Shown piece after piece: positions 37,309-49,323 of a stretch of 64,000 nucleotides of DNA. Where the stretch lies: NCBI GenBank assembly GCA_027186245.1, contig CP114482.1, positions 625,001-689,000 of the forward strand, written 5' to 3'. The position numbers and the translations under genes are program-made. The notes under the pieces were generated by a model. The model was given only the letters and a program-made list of their open reading frames with translations. It was not told the origin of the DNA and did no database searches. This DNA is from Coriaria nepalensis. Taxonomy: Eukaryota; Streptophyta; Magnoliopsida; Cucurbitales; Coriariaceae. Within the stretch, counting starts at the first letter, position 1. Each line of letters starts with the position of its first letter.

Positions 37309-37852
37309 ACATATCTATTGTTTTTTGCCCTGTGATTAGATTAATTACTGTAATTAAATGTAGAAAGAATGAAATGCAAGAGTCTAGCGTGCCTCCGAGT
37401 GTCGTCCACGACGCAATCCTGGTAGAAGAACGGGTCAAGATCCAGGTTAACAAGAATAATGAAATGAGTTATAATATATAAAAATAAAATAAAAATAAAA
37501 ATTTATTGGTTTAATTTTGAAATTTTAGATTTTCTTTCTTCTTTTTTTTTTTTTTTTTGATGAAGTGATGTGGCGTAAAATTTTAAACGGCCATATCATA
37601 TCAGTAATTCGTCTTAAAGTTTAGATACTAAAACTAACAAATTTAAGAGATTCCTTATAATTAAATTTGAAATTGGGTGTTTATTATAATTTATAAATAG
37701 TTGTAGGTATTTTTTTATAATTTTGATAAACCTTTGAGACCTGATAGTAATTCACCCAAATAAATAAATAAATAAATAAACCCGAAAAAAGAGAAGTTCA
37801 GCGAAAAACAAGAAAAAGGTTAGAAAGAGACAAGTGAGCTCCACCGTCTACT

Positions 37853-39645
37853 ATGGCTGGGTAGGTATTATTCAATACTGTAAAAAAAAAAATTCCAATA
37901 GCTGTAGCAGTCTTTCTTGATTACTTTTTTGCTTCAAAAACCCTTCTGCTTCGTATGGATTTTTGATCTGAATGTATATATATATTTTTCTTTAGGCCAA
38001 AAATTTGAAAGTATAGTTTCGCCTGTATTTGTTAGAACTCTTAGGTGAATTCAAGAATGAGAGGCAAATGATGAACTGATCAAAATACAGATTGTATTAA
38101 AATTTTCATATTCTGTAAAACCAGATTACAGGGACTTGTAGACTTGAAGGAATACAAAAACCAGTAATATCCCCATACTAGATTTACTTTTAACAAAATA
38201 ACTAAACTAAAATGAGAACAACCCATCAGCATAAAGATAGGATAATCAAGATAAGATAGAAAACAATAAGCAATGGATAAAACCCCATCCATTGCTGTAA
38301 AAACAGACTGATGTGTATGCACATGTTACTTTTCCAGCAATAGGCAAAAATGCTCCATTCGAGCAAGAAAGATTCTTCTAACTTCTAATCTGCTTGAACA
38401 TGTTCATATGACGTGTCTTTGACTTGCTTCAGTAGTAAAATTGCTAAAAGAATTCAAATGAGGCCACTGACTTGTTCATGAAGAAATGTGACTTCATAGA
38501 AACCTTCACGACTGTTTTGAGCATAACTTGAGATAGGGACGTCTAAATTGAGTGAGTCAATTGCTTGGAAAAAACTGCTTCCTAGATTTAGGTGTAGAAT
38601 AACTCTTAGTGATCAGAATTGGATGATTCCAAAACCCACAACTTTGTTTTGATGTTGCCTAGCTGTGTGCATTGTAGTCAACATGATTTGGATGATAAAG
38701 CAAATAGTCAACCCTCATTTACTTGATGCTCATAAGCAAAGCAATCAGATTTCTAACATGTATATATTACAACAAACATAATTTAATTAATTTTTTTTTT
38801 TTTTTTAATATCTTCTTTTCTTCTTGCTGCCGCCTTCTGGTAATTAATCTTTCTCTTTATATCTTCTTTTCTTCTTGCTGTTGTAGAGAATCATCAGCAC
38901 AAGGATATACCAATTCACTGCTTGATCAGCTGATTCTGCACACGGAGTCCCATGTTCTTGATCAAAGAGAAAAACTATCAAAAATCAGTGAATCGGTCGA
39001 AGAACTTGGTAGTTCGATCACACGTATAGAAGACTTTATACGAGAAATTAAAAGTACATATAACCGTTTAGAGTTACAGTAATATTTCCATATTTATTTT
39101 AATTGTTTGATTGTTTTACGTGTTTTTTTGTTTTGTTTTTTTTTTTTTTTTTTATAGCAAAACGATCAGTTGCTCCTACCGACCTTTCCGACCCTCAAAA
39201 CCAAGTTCCTGAAATACCCCTTCCTGTTCCAGACCAACAGATACTCCATCCTGTTCCAGACCAACAGATACTCCTTCCTGTTCCAAACCAACAGATACCA
39301 ATTCATCCCCAGGTGCTACCACCCTTAGAGTTATCCGCTTCACATCTACTATCAGCCACCGCAGTAAAAGAAGGAATTATTAAAATGCAAGGTTCAGTCT
39401 ACAACAGATTCATTGGCTCCTGCCCAATCGGTCTTAATTTTAACTACGCCATTGTGTATGGGGTTCCAGCTGAAGTCATGCTGAATGGTAATGACTTCGA
39501 AGCAATAGTGAAATCGTCACTGGGTAGAAAATCACTCTGGATAGTCTGTGAAGAATTTAAACAATATTTAGATGAAGGTCATACTTTGCGAATCAGTTTA
39601 GTTTGGCGGGGCAATCTTCCTGTATTCACTGTTGCTAAGGTTTGA
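37853..39645 (+). CDS. Gene X, copy E, diverged in exon 3
   Basis: Exon 1 is 37853-37860, exon 2 starts at 38887, and exon 3 is 39158-39645. Unlike the other copies, exon 3 holds a cluster of substitutions at 39346-39522. Five change the protein (K to L, V to L, G to A, K to Q, D to G) and two are silent (GCG/GCA, CTA/CTG). The reading frame stays open, so the exon-3 frame behaves like coding sequence. The flanks of the cluster match the other copies exactly. Confidence 0.5.
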
Positions 39646-42600
39646 AGAATGGTAGCAGTATGGTTGGAGTTCCTCCTCATGTTTAGGAGACAAAGCTGTC
39701 TGTCTGAATTTGAAGCTTAGTTTTAATTTAGTGTTCTAGTCCTAAGCTTAGTTATCCATTTTTATTTTTGTGTTTCGTATCTCAAAACGTAGTAGGAGGG
39801 TTTAGTTTCTTACTTTATGGGCTAACAAGAGTACTTGTCTACTTTCCTCTATGTTATGCTGCTTAAGAAAACCAAATCCCTTAATATATGTACTTATTGT
39901 TGCCTAGTAATTTTACAGAATCAAAGTAGAAGAGTGCCTCAAGGCTCAAACACTGATACAATAGTTGTTTACATCAAGAAGTCTACTAAACAAAGTGAGA
40001 GCAAATAAATAGCATTTCGAGCTCTATATATGTGAAAATCTGCAAGTTATGCAGTAAGCTTTCATGCAACCCTGTTTGTGCAATCTGTTTGCTCTATCAA
40101 ACACTTTTCAAAACCAAACAACATAGACACTTTGAATCAAAATCAAACATTCACATATCTAAAATGAAAATTTGCAACACTTGGAAAGAATTTAGCTAAC
40201 TAAAAATTCGAACAAGACTAGGTACGTAAGGAAGAGGAGTATCGTATTCAAATTCAGAATGCTTGTAAATGTCAAGGACTTGTTCCCTTTGAAGGCTGTA
40301 ATAAAGGATACCTTCATAATGCAATAGAAATATAGTGTCATGTTCATACTCTCCGATGCATACCGGCACAAATTCGAACCATTCAATAACTGCCTCAATG
40401 CTATACTTCATAACCCAGGAATCTTCCGGTTTCTTTACATCTTTAAGCATCCAAATCCAATATTTACACCCATATTCACCGCCAACCATGTAATCTCCAT
40501 CGCATAATACTTCCTGCTTCAGCCATAGTTTTCCTTGCAATTCGAACAATTGTTGTGATGGGTAATTGTCCTCAGCCATTGGTACCTTAGAAACAAATTC
40601 TCCAAATTCTTCGGTCGAAATGTCGAACCAAACAATAGGTGTAACATAATCCTCGAGCGGTATGTTGTAATTCACATCATGGCATCCTAACAAATGATCA
40701 TTTGTCAACCAGTACATTACATTGTCTACAACCACAGCTTTGCGTTGAGGAATTAGTGGGTAATGAGGGAGTTTCTTAAGCCTTCTCCAAGTGTTGTTTC
40801 CATGTCTATGATCAAGAGTCAATACATCAACCCTGAGGGTGTTAAGCACCATTTGTTTGTGACGAGCACAACTTATATTCAAAATCTTATATTTGTTAAT
40901 TATGGGACAGAAGCCAAATCCAGAAGCTTGAAGCTCTATATTTAAATCGGGCGGTGCCGGAACATTTACGGACTCTCCGGTGATTGGATTACAGACATAA
41001 GCCGAACCATCCCTACCATGGAAACATATCAAACCATTGACTGAAGAGATTTCATCAAATTGGAATCTGATTTTCTTACGGATTTGTACCATGGTTTTGA
41101 TACCCTTTGTCATCTTGAATAGAGATAGTTCATCTGGCTTTCGATCAAAATTAACCGTCATGGTAGGGTTAGAAGACACTGATGAGGATGGTCTTATTTC
41201 ATGGTGAAGTGAGGAAAGACTAACATAGTAAGAACTACTATCGAGATTGTCGTTATTACCTTCATTTTTCGATCCTGACACGAAGAGAACTCGATCGAGA
41301 GAGGAAGAAAGTGATCTTGTTGTACGCTCCAAGTAGTCGTAAACAAAGCGACGATCTGTTAGAATCGAATACCAGAGCTTGCATACGTACTTGACGCTTC
41401 TTCCCAGATCTTTACATGGAACTCTTGATAGAATCTCGGACATTGTTTCCTCCGGTAGAAGCATGAAAAAGTGTTTCCTGTCTTCCTTTCCTCCTGTTCT
41501 CATCTCTTTTATCATCTTTCCAATTACTTGCTTCTTCATTTCTGTGACTTGTTTGAAATTTGGCAAGCGAGTTTTTATATCTGACCCCATGTCACTATTT
41601 TTCTCTCATTTCTATAACTGATAAACGAGAGGATCAAGGATCGGTTGGTTATAGACTATTTCATGCACATTTTTCTCGACGTTCAGTTTGAGGTGTAATT
41701 TATCAATTATCCAATTAATCAAAGTCTAAAAAATTATTAAAAACAGAATTACCCACTAAAACAGAATTATTAAAAAATTATAGGTACAATATCTGCCACG
41801 AGTAAGATTTTGCAGCGACACGACATGTGGTCGCGCATACTAGAAGATTCTACGTAGAAAGACAAGTCATTGTCTTGTCGCAGTTAGAGGGCAATCATCA
41901 CCTGCTCCACCACCATTTTAAGTCTCCAAGTTCCTTTGCTTCTTGAAGCGGCAAAGCCAACCTCTATTCACTATTCATACAAAAGGCTGTTCCTGTCTCT
42001 CTCTCCCTCTCTACTTCTCTGAGACAGCAAGAAAGATATCTCTCCAGCTTCGAACCAAAGTAAGGAATCCAAAAGAAAGACTACTTTTTAAAGTTTAATT
42101 AGCTTCTCATGTTGCTTGAAGTTTGGAAGCTAAACAATCTTTTCACTACTTGGCTTGAGGATCTAAGTTAGTGCAGCTTCTTACATTTCATCAAATATTC
42201 ACCCACTTCGTGTTTTTTCTTCCCTTTTTTTAGCTTTTAGTTCAAAATATATATACTCTGTTCTTGTCTGATGTATAAGTTTCCAGAACTTCTGTGATAT
42301 AGGATTCTAGGAATGGTTTCTTTTGGTAAAATTCTGTCACCAATTGGTCTTCTAGATAAAAAGAGAGAACTCATTTTTCTGTTCTTTTTTGTCTTTTGAG
42401 CTTTAGAAATGCCTTGAAAAGAGAGGGGGGAAATGAGAATGGCTAGTTGGAAAAGAAGTTATTACCATTAATTGGCCTTTTTTCTGTAAAACGTTAGGCA
42501 GCCCTTTTGTGTTTGGGAGTTGATAATTGAAATGGCTGAAAGGAGAAGGAAAGGGATACATTTTAGCAAACTGTATTCATTTTTGTGTCGGCACTCGACG

Positions 42601-45600
42601 TTTAAGGATCATCATGATCAAATTGGACAAACAGGTTACTCGAGGGTTGTTTATTGTAACGAACCCGAAAAGCCGAAAGCAATCGAGTTGAATTACAGGG
42701 GAAACCATGTGTCGACTACTAAGTGTACGGCGGCTAATTTGATTCCAAAGTCTTTGTTCGAACAGTTTAGGAGAGTTGCAAATATATACTTTCTTGTTGT
42801 AGCTTTTGTCTCCTTTAGTCCTTTGGCTCCATTACGGCTCCCAGTGTTCTTGCCCCGCTGGTGGTTGTGATCGGGGCTACAATGGCTAAAGAAGGGGTCG
42901 AAGATTGGAGGCGAAGAAAACAGGTGATTGTTTTATACCATGTTAGTTTTTCTAATATTTCTGTCCTTGACATCTTGTTATGTTGCTTTTGAATCTTATA
43001 GATGTCAATATGTTTGAAAAATTATGTTGTTTGATCATTCATTGCTAATCTATTTCATGTCCGAGAATCGAAAGTGACTTGTATCCATTTAAATTTTCTA
43101 AAATGGAAGCTATTTAGGTAGAACTGCTGATAACTTAACCCGAGATTAGCCGAACATGATGTAACTACTGATAACTTAACCGGAGATTAACCGAACATGA
43201 TGTTTATAAACTATCAAGCGAATTCTATATCATGTAATTTCTAGATAATACCGTCTCCAGGAGAGCATTTTAGTCATTGCATAAGAGACGGGAAGGTTAT
43301 TCACTTATTAATCGCCTCTTTGCATGATATTTCATTATTGGCTCTGTTTCATAACAGCTTAAGCTTTTCGTAACACTAGAAACTTGTAAATAATGTCACG
43401 CATGATTCTTTTAGTTATATTAGGCCATACACCATATGTACATGATATTGTTTTTCCCTGGCTATCTTTTCTTTCTTCAATTCATTTTAGGACGTAGAGG
43501 CGAACAACCGAAAGGTTAAAGTGTTTGTTAAGGACGACAACAAATTCCAAGAGACGAGATGGAAGAACCTCCGAGTCGGTGACATTGTAAAAGTACATAA
43601 AGACGATTACTTCCCAGCTGATCTTCTCCTTCTTTCTTCAAGCTACGAAGACGGGGTTTGTTATGTGGAGACCATGAATCTAGACGGAGAAACTAACTTA
43701 AAATTGAAGCATGCTTTGGAAATCACATCTCGTCTCCGCAATGAAGTGTCCTTCAAAAATTTCAAAGCAGTGATCAAGTGTGAGGACCCTAATGAGAATC
43801 TCTACACATTCATCGGAACATTATATTATAATGAAAGTCCGTACCCTCTCTCGCCGCAACAGATTCTTTTACGTGGTTCTAAGCTTAAAAATACAGAGTA
43901 TGTCTTTGGAGTTGTTATCTTCACGGGACATGATACCAAGGTGATGAAGAATGCAACTGATCCTCCTTCCAGGAGGAGTAAAATCGAACGGAAGATGGAT
44001 AAGATAGTCTACATTCTTTTCGCTACTCTTATCATGATATCTTTCTTAGGATCTCTCTATTGTGGAATCCAAACTGGTAATGAAATTAAGGGTGGAAAGC
44101 TTAGAAGGTGGTATCTCCGTCCAGATCGTACATCTGTCTTCTACGACCCAAAACAGGCCCCACTTGCGGCTTTTTTCCATTTCCTGACCGCCCTTATGTT
44201 ATACGGATACTTAATTCCGATTTCATTATATGTATCAATTGAGATTGTGAAGGTCTTACAAAGCATTTTTATTAACCAAGATATTGACATGTATTGTGAG
44301 GAAATGGATAAACCAGCTCATGCTAGGACTTCTAATCTGAATGAGGAACTGGGACAAGTAGATACGATACTTTCTGACAAAACGGGCACTCTGACTTGTA
44401 ACTCCATGGACTTTGTGAAATGCTCTATAGCAGGGTCCGCTTATGGTCGTGGGTTGACTGAAGTCGAGATTGCACTTGCAAGGAAAAATCTGGACCATCC
44501 ATTCGAAATTAATGATGTTAAAGACGACGGGAAGAAGTCAATTAAGGGGTTCAATTTTAGAGACGAACGGGTTATGGAGGGGAATTGGGTTAATGAGCTT
44601 CATTCAGATTTTATTCAGAAATTTTTCCGGGTGCTAGCCTTATGCCATACATCTGTTTCGGTTGTAAATGAAGAGATAGGAGAGATTTCTTATGAGGCGG
44701 AGTCACCTGATGAAGCGGCTTTTGTTATAGCTGCAAGGGAGCTCGGGTTCGAGTTTTTCGAACGGACTCAAACGAGCATTTCTTTGCGGGAGTTAGATTT
44801 TGCAAGCGGGAAAAAGGTTGAAAGGTGAGTTTTTCTGCTACTTTCTTTTAGCATCATTTCTAGATTTTTTATGAGATAACAAGACTTGTATTTAGTAATA
44901 TTTATGTAACTTGATTTCGTATTTTAGAGTGTACGAGCTTCTTCAGGTCTTAGAGTTCAGTAGTTCTCGGAAAAGAATGTCAGTCATTGTAAGAAATCCG
45001 GAAAATCAACTACTGCTCCTCTCTAAAGGTGCAGATAGGTAAGACTTCTTTCAAAGCATATACGCATTTTTCTGTCTATATGGAGTTATAACCTCAGGTT
45101 ATTGTTCTAAGCAATTTTCTGTCCATATACATATTCAGTGTAATGTTTGAGAGGTTATCGAAAGACGGTAGGATGTTTGAGACGGAGACAAAAGAGCAGA
45201 TCAAAGAATATTCCGAAGCAGGGCTTAGAACCTTGGTAGTTACATGCCGCGAGCTGGATGAAGTAGAGTACAAGAAATGGGAAGACAAGTTCTTAAAGGC
45301 CAAAACTGCCGTCAGAGCAGACCGAGATGTGTTAATGGACACAACTGCAGATGATATCGAAAGAAACTTAATCCTTCTCGGTGCTACTGCTGTTGAAGAC
45401 AAACTCCAGAAGGGGGTTAGTTAGTTAGTTAAAGTCTGTTTCATTCGTTAGTTAGGTAAAGATTCATGTTTTGGTGATTGTTTAGGTGCCGGAATCAAGA
45501 TATGGGTATTGACCGGAGATAAGATGGAAACTGCTGTTAATATCGGGTACGATGGCAGGTCATTTTCTTAGACATGTTCGCTGAAATTTCTTTCTTATAG

Positions 45601-46226
45601 CATGTTTTAGAATCTGTGTATTTTTACTGGTATGCTTGTAGCTTACTTATAAAAGATATGAAACAAATAGTGATCACACTTGATTCTCGGGAAATTGATA
45701 TCTTAGAAAAACAGGGCGAAAAGGCAGCTATTGAGAAGATACATTGTTTGATCTTAGCATCTTTTTCACATGGTGAAGTTGTTTGTTGAACCTTCTGGAA
45801 TCATTTCAGGCATGTCTTGAGAGTGTGAAAAAGCAAATTAGAGAAGGAATGTCTCAAATCACTAACAGCAAAAAAAGTGAAGAAAAGTCTTCTTTCAGCT
45901 TAGTAGTTGACGGAAAGTCATTGGATTTTGCTCTCAAATCTGTGGAGAAGTCATTTTTTGAGATTGCAACCAGTTGTACTTCTGTCATATGCTGCCGTTC
46001 TTCGCCTAAACAAAAAGCCCTTGTAAATTCATGTAATTTTAGTCAGTCTTGCCTTCTTTTTTTCAGAATAATCTGATAGAGAATTATAGGAATTTTGCAG
46101 GTTACGAGAATGGTCAAACAACGAACGGGTAAAACAACATTATCAGTAGGTGATGGAGCAAATGATGTCGGAATGCTTCATGGGGCTGACATTGGAGTTG
46201 GCATTAGTGGTGTTGAAGGGATGCAG
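38957..46226 (+). repeat. Tandem unit 5, right-edge partial unit
   Basis: The unit follows the others from gene X exon 2 to P4-ATPase exon 8. It then departs right after the exon-8 splice donor (46227 onward), where the native P4-ATPase gene continues. It differs from units 1-4 only in three blocks: 39346-39522 (gene X exon 3), 40252-40595 (3' part of the F-box gene) and 45940 to the unit end (P4-ATPase exons 7-8 and the intron between). The stretches between these blocks look identical to the other units. Confidence 0.95.
40196..41590 (-). CDS. F-box protein, copy 5 with diverged C-terminal part
   Basis: The protein is 464 residues. The first ~330 residues, including the F-box, match copies 1-4. 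From about residue 332 to 446 it carries 13 amino-acid differences, including F332V, A333S, C355W, Q359E, L360V, N401I and H428L. I count only about four silent changes in the same stretch. The differences lie in 40252-40595, and the rest of the gene is identical to the array. The altered part is the FBA region expected to contact substrates, so this copy may recognise a different target, or it may be the older allele. The frame is intact. Confidence 0.92.
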   Translation of the reverse strand: MGSDIKTRLPNFKQVTEMKKQVIGKMIKEMRTGGKEDRKHFFMLLPEETMSEILSRVPCKDLGRSVKYVCKLWYSILTDRRFVYDYLERTTRSLSSSLDRVLFVSGSKNEGNNDNLDSSSYYVSLSSLHHEIRPSSSVSSNPTMTVNFDRKPDELSLFKMTKGIKTMVQIRKKIRFQFDEISSVNGLICFHGRDGSAYVCNPITGESVNVPAPPDLNIELQASGFGFCPIINKYKILNISCARHKQMVLNTLRVDVLTLDHRHGNNTWRRLKKLPHYPLIPQRKAVVVDNVMYWLTNDHLLGCHDVNYNIPLEDYVTPIVWFDISTEEFGEFVSKVPMAEDNYPSQQLFELQGKLWLKQEVLCDGDYMVGGEYGCKYWIWMLKDVKKPEDSWVMKYSIEAVIEWFEFVPVCIGEYEHDTIFLLHYEGILYYSLQREQVLDIYKHSEFEYDTPLPYVPSLVRIFS

Positions 46227-47439
46227 GTATTTCCTTACATATTTTATATGTATAATTTTACAACTTTTAGAAAGCCTCTTAGATTTATAGAGATTACAGT
46301 TGCATCTGTTTCTTTCCTATTTCCTTTGATATTCACAGGCAGTTATGGCTAGTGATTACGCAATAGCTCAGTTTCGGTTTCTGGAACGTCTATTGCTAGT
46401 ACACGGTCATTGGTGTTACCGGCGAATAACCATGATGGTAAAAAAGAAAAATCACTTCCATGAATACCATTTACAGTCTAGTGGAACCCGCTTAATGAGT
46501 CACCTCGACTTGTTATATATATCATGTCAAACACATAATGTTATATGTTCTCTTTTATGGATGCAGATATGCTACTTCTTCTACAAGAACATTACATTCG
46601 GGTTCACGCTATTTTGGTACGAGGCCTATACTTCTTTTTCCGGTCAACCGGCTTATAATGATTGGTACATGTCGTTCTATAATGTCTTCTTCACTTCACT
46701 TCCCGTCATTGCCCTTGGTGTCTTTGATCAAGATGTTTCCGCTCGGCTTTGCCTCAAGGTAACAACAATTTCTCTTATCGCTCTCAAAAAAAGAAGGGAG
46801 AGACTGATTAGTGATCTGTATCTGTTGTGGTTATAGTATCCGATCTTGTACTTAGAGGGAGTAGAAAACGTGCTCTTCAGTTGGCCCCGAATCCACGGTT
46901 GGATGTTTAATGGACTTCTAAGCTCCATAATCATCTACTTCTTCACAATCAACTCTATGATCCCTCAAGCCTTCCGTAAAGACGGTCAAGTCGTCGACTA
47001 TGAAGTCCTAGGCGTCACAATGTACACTTGCATCGTGTGGACAGTAAATTGCCAGATGGCACTCTCGATTAACTACTTCACTTGGATCCAACACCTCTTC
47101 ATTTGGGGCAGCATTGCATTTTGGTATCTATTTCTGTTGATCTACGGCTCTCTTCCCCCAACCATTTCCACAACGGCTTATAAGGTTCTTGTCGAAGCTT
47201 GTGTCCCAAGGATCCTCTATTGGTTGGTTACTATCTTTGTTGTTGTTTCCGCTCTTCTCCCTTATTTCTGTTATAGGTCTTTTCAGACCAGGTTTTTGCC
47301 CATGTACCATGATGTAATACAAAGAAACCGATTAGAAGGCGCGGAAGGGGTCGGAACAGAAGGGTATATCGAATTGCCGGTTCGCGTCATGGACAGGTTG
47401 GTACATTTGAAGGAGAGATTAAGGCGGAGAGATTTGTGA
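42532..47439 (+). pseudogene. P4-ATPase (ALA-type) pseudogene, copy 5, full length with native 3' end
   Basis: This copy has all eleven exons. Exons 1-8 correspond to copy 1 shifted by 38956. Then follow exon 9 (46339-46437), exon 10 (46567-46758) and exon 11 (46837-47439). The last three encode [40 protein letters not shown] and the remaining membrane helices, ending RRRDL. Despite its length it carries the same three lesions: the frameshift at about 42831-42833, the loss of about 28 nt in exon 5 (45487-45495), and AT instead of GT after exon 6 (45739-45740). Exons 7-8 differ from the other copies (S for F, T for A, G for E), and exons 9-11 look undamaged. The closest relatives I know are Arabidopsis ALA8-12. 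It would yield no full flippase unless the lesions are assembly errors. Confidence 0.85.
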
Positions 47440-48525
47440 ATACTTGAATTGCAATCTTTATTATATGTACGTATGAAACTTTGTTAGGTGATTCAGTACC
47501 CTTGTAGGGACGAAAGAAAGTCAAACGACTAGTAGTCTTTTATAATAATGAGCGGTTAATCAACAAAACGACAAGACGGCACAATATGAAAGCATTAAAC
47601 TAGTGCCACTTGCTGTCGCCGTTACATCATTACGTACGTTAAGTCTTTGATCTTATTTTTTATTTTTATTTGTTTCTTGTGACGTCATGGTAGATATCCT
47701 TACATGGTTAAGGACCTTAATCAAACGTGGGTCCCACTCCTCGTGAATCGTGATTCATGTAATGTACTAATTACCAAACTGTTTATATAGACGTAAATTA
47801 GTTTATTAGATTTAGATTTTTAAAATATATAAAAATAATTTTCTACTTTTTAAAATTTTATAAAATGAATTTATATTTTTAATTTTAAGACTATTAATTA
47901 ATAATTCAATTTTCCTTTTATTCTTTTATTATTTTATTTTTACGATCATGGTTAAAAAAGAAAAAAAAAATACTTCATAACGAAAAGTTAAAGAAAGAAA
48001 AAAAAAATAATAAATAAAGCTATTAAATTAAATTATAATCTAAATTTTATTTATTAAACTTAGGAAATTACATATTTAATTTTATAAACTTGAGAGGGTT
48101 TAAATCTAATTAAAATAAAATTTTAGTTACTATTAATCCACGTCATGGGTGAGGGGCTTCTAGAAAGTCAGCATTCATTCATATTAATTTAGTACTTTAA
48201 TTACTCAATCTAATACTAAATATTCTACAAGGCTGAGTGTCAGAAAGTGTAGATTCTTAGAGCACACGTATGGACCCATTCACACGTGCGACTTGCGGAC
48301 CAAGGAAAATCCACTAGAACTCGCCTTCTAGATTCGTAAAACGTTTTCAATTTTCATGTCCATTTTGTTATTCTTCCATTAAATAAATCATTACGTGATT
48401 CTATCTGCTTACTTTTTGATCTTTTCCCCTTCTCCATTCTCACTATATAAGCAATCTTCGTCCAAATATTAGTCACAGCAATTTTCCAAGCTTAAACACA
48501 GATTTGATTACAGATTGAAACAAAA
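47440..48525. other. Intergenic region with promoter of the DUF1645 gene
   Basis: The region is AT-rich without genes. Close to the next gene it holds a G-box CACGTG at 48283-48288 and a TATA box (TATATAA, 48444-48450) about 75 bp before the ATG at 48526. This fits a conventional plant promoter reading right. Between 47800 and 48130 it is nearly pure A/T. Confidence 0.6.
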
Positions 48526-49323
48526 ATGGAAGAGGATCATGATCTACAACAACTGTCTCCGAGCTTCAACAGCTACTCCACTAACGGACTTGCCGAAATC
48601 GCGATCAGAGCTTCCAGAGAATCTTCTAGATCATCGTCTTTCGATTACGACGAATTTGAATTTATCTCGCTTCGTCAGGAGCCGAACGAGCTCGTCTTTT
48701 TCGACGGTTACGGCTCCGGTCCGGTTTTTCCAGTTTTCAGTCACGAACTCGTGATAGATGAAAAAGAAGATGATCGTGATCGGAATGAAATTTTACAGTC
48801 GGTTAGGATTCCGTTGGAGAAGCTTATGATTGGAGATCATGATTCCGATCGTGAAGATCCGTCTTCTTCGTCTTGTTCATCCGAGGTGGACGATCTGGAC
48901 GGACTTCCGGCAGGAATGTACTGTGTGTGGACGCCACAATCGGTCGGAGTGCCTGAAAGTGAAGGGAGGAACAAGGTCGTCAAGATCAAGAGCAGATCTA
49001 CCGGATCAGGTACGAAGCGGTTTCGGTTTAGAGATTTGCTTAGACGAAGCAACAGCGACCGAAAGGACTCATCGTTCGTGTTCTTAACGCCGTCGTCTAG
49101 ATCGAGTTCAAATAAGAAGGAAGAAAAAATTGAGAAAGAAGTTCAATCAAAGGCGAAGCAAATCTCCGGCGCGAAAGCTCAATCGTCGGCGCACGAGAGA
49201 TTCTACGTAAGGAATCGTATGTTGAAGGAAGAAGGGAGGAGGAAGTCGTATCTTCCATACCGGAAAGATCTTGTTGGCTTCTGGGCTAACGTGAATAGCT
49301 CCGGGAAAACCTTCCCTATCTAG
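48526..49323 (+). CDS. DUF1645 family protein
   Basis: A single-exon gene of 265 residues. The protein is Ser- and acid-rich. It has a short basic block near residues 165-185 (KRFRFRDLLRRSNSDRK) and the C-terminal motif SYLPYRKDLVGFWANVN that marks DUF1645 proteins. The biochemical role of the family is unknown; a rice member (OsSGL) affects grain length and stress tolerance. No signal peptide or membrane segment is visible, and the basic block could act in nuclear localisation. ATG 48526 follows the TATA box at a normal distance; a second frame starting at 48515 is a shadow. The gene is intact and outside the array. Confidence 0.85.
   Translation: MEEDHDLQQLSPSFNSYSTNGLAEIAIRASRESSRSSSFDYDEFEFISLRQEPNELVFFDGYGSGPVFPVFSHELVIDEKEDDRDRNEILQSVRIPLEKLMIGDHDSDREDPSSSSCSSEVDDLDGLPAGMYCVWTPQSVGVPESEGRNKVVKIKSRSTGSGTKRFRFRDLLRRSNSDRKDSSFVFLTPSSRSSSNKKEEKIEKEVQSKAKQISGAKAQSSAHERFYVRNRMLKEEGRRKSYLPYRKDLVGFWANVNSSGKTFPI

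Larger units (their letters stand above)
29219..38956 (+). repeat. Tandem unit 4 (9738 bp)
   Basis: This unit has the same layout as unit 1. It carries C at 37073, as unit 2 does, and a private G-to-A change at 36936 in the AT-rich block. Its right boundary leads into unit 5 without any filler. Confidence 0.97.

Noticed and set aside
1..38956. The array as a pure assembly artefact
   Set aside because: It cannot be excluded without reads, but small real differences between units (7855 series, 36936, poly-T length) and the mosaic edge unit argue against simple copy-paste duplication by the assembler.
1..46226. LTR retrotransposon or CRISPR-like interpretation of the repeated units
   Set aside because: The units are contiguous 9.7-kb direct repeats containing intron-bearing host genes. 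There are no LTRs, primer-binding sites, gag/pol or short spaced repeats.
46538..46762. 74-residue ORF inside P4-ATPase exon 10
   Set aside because: It is an alternate frame of the exon; the correct frame gives the conserved membrane segment [10 protein letters not shown].
48837..49087. ORFs of 71-85 residues overlapping the DUF1645 gene
   Set aside because: They are shadows in other frames of an intact single-exon gene.
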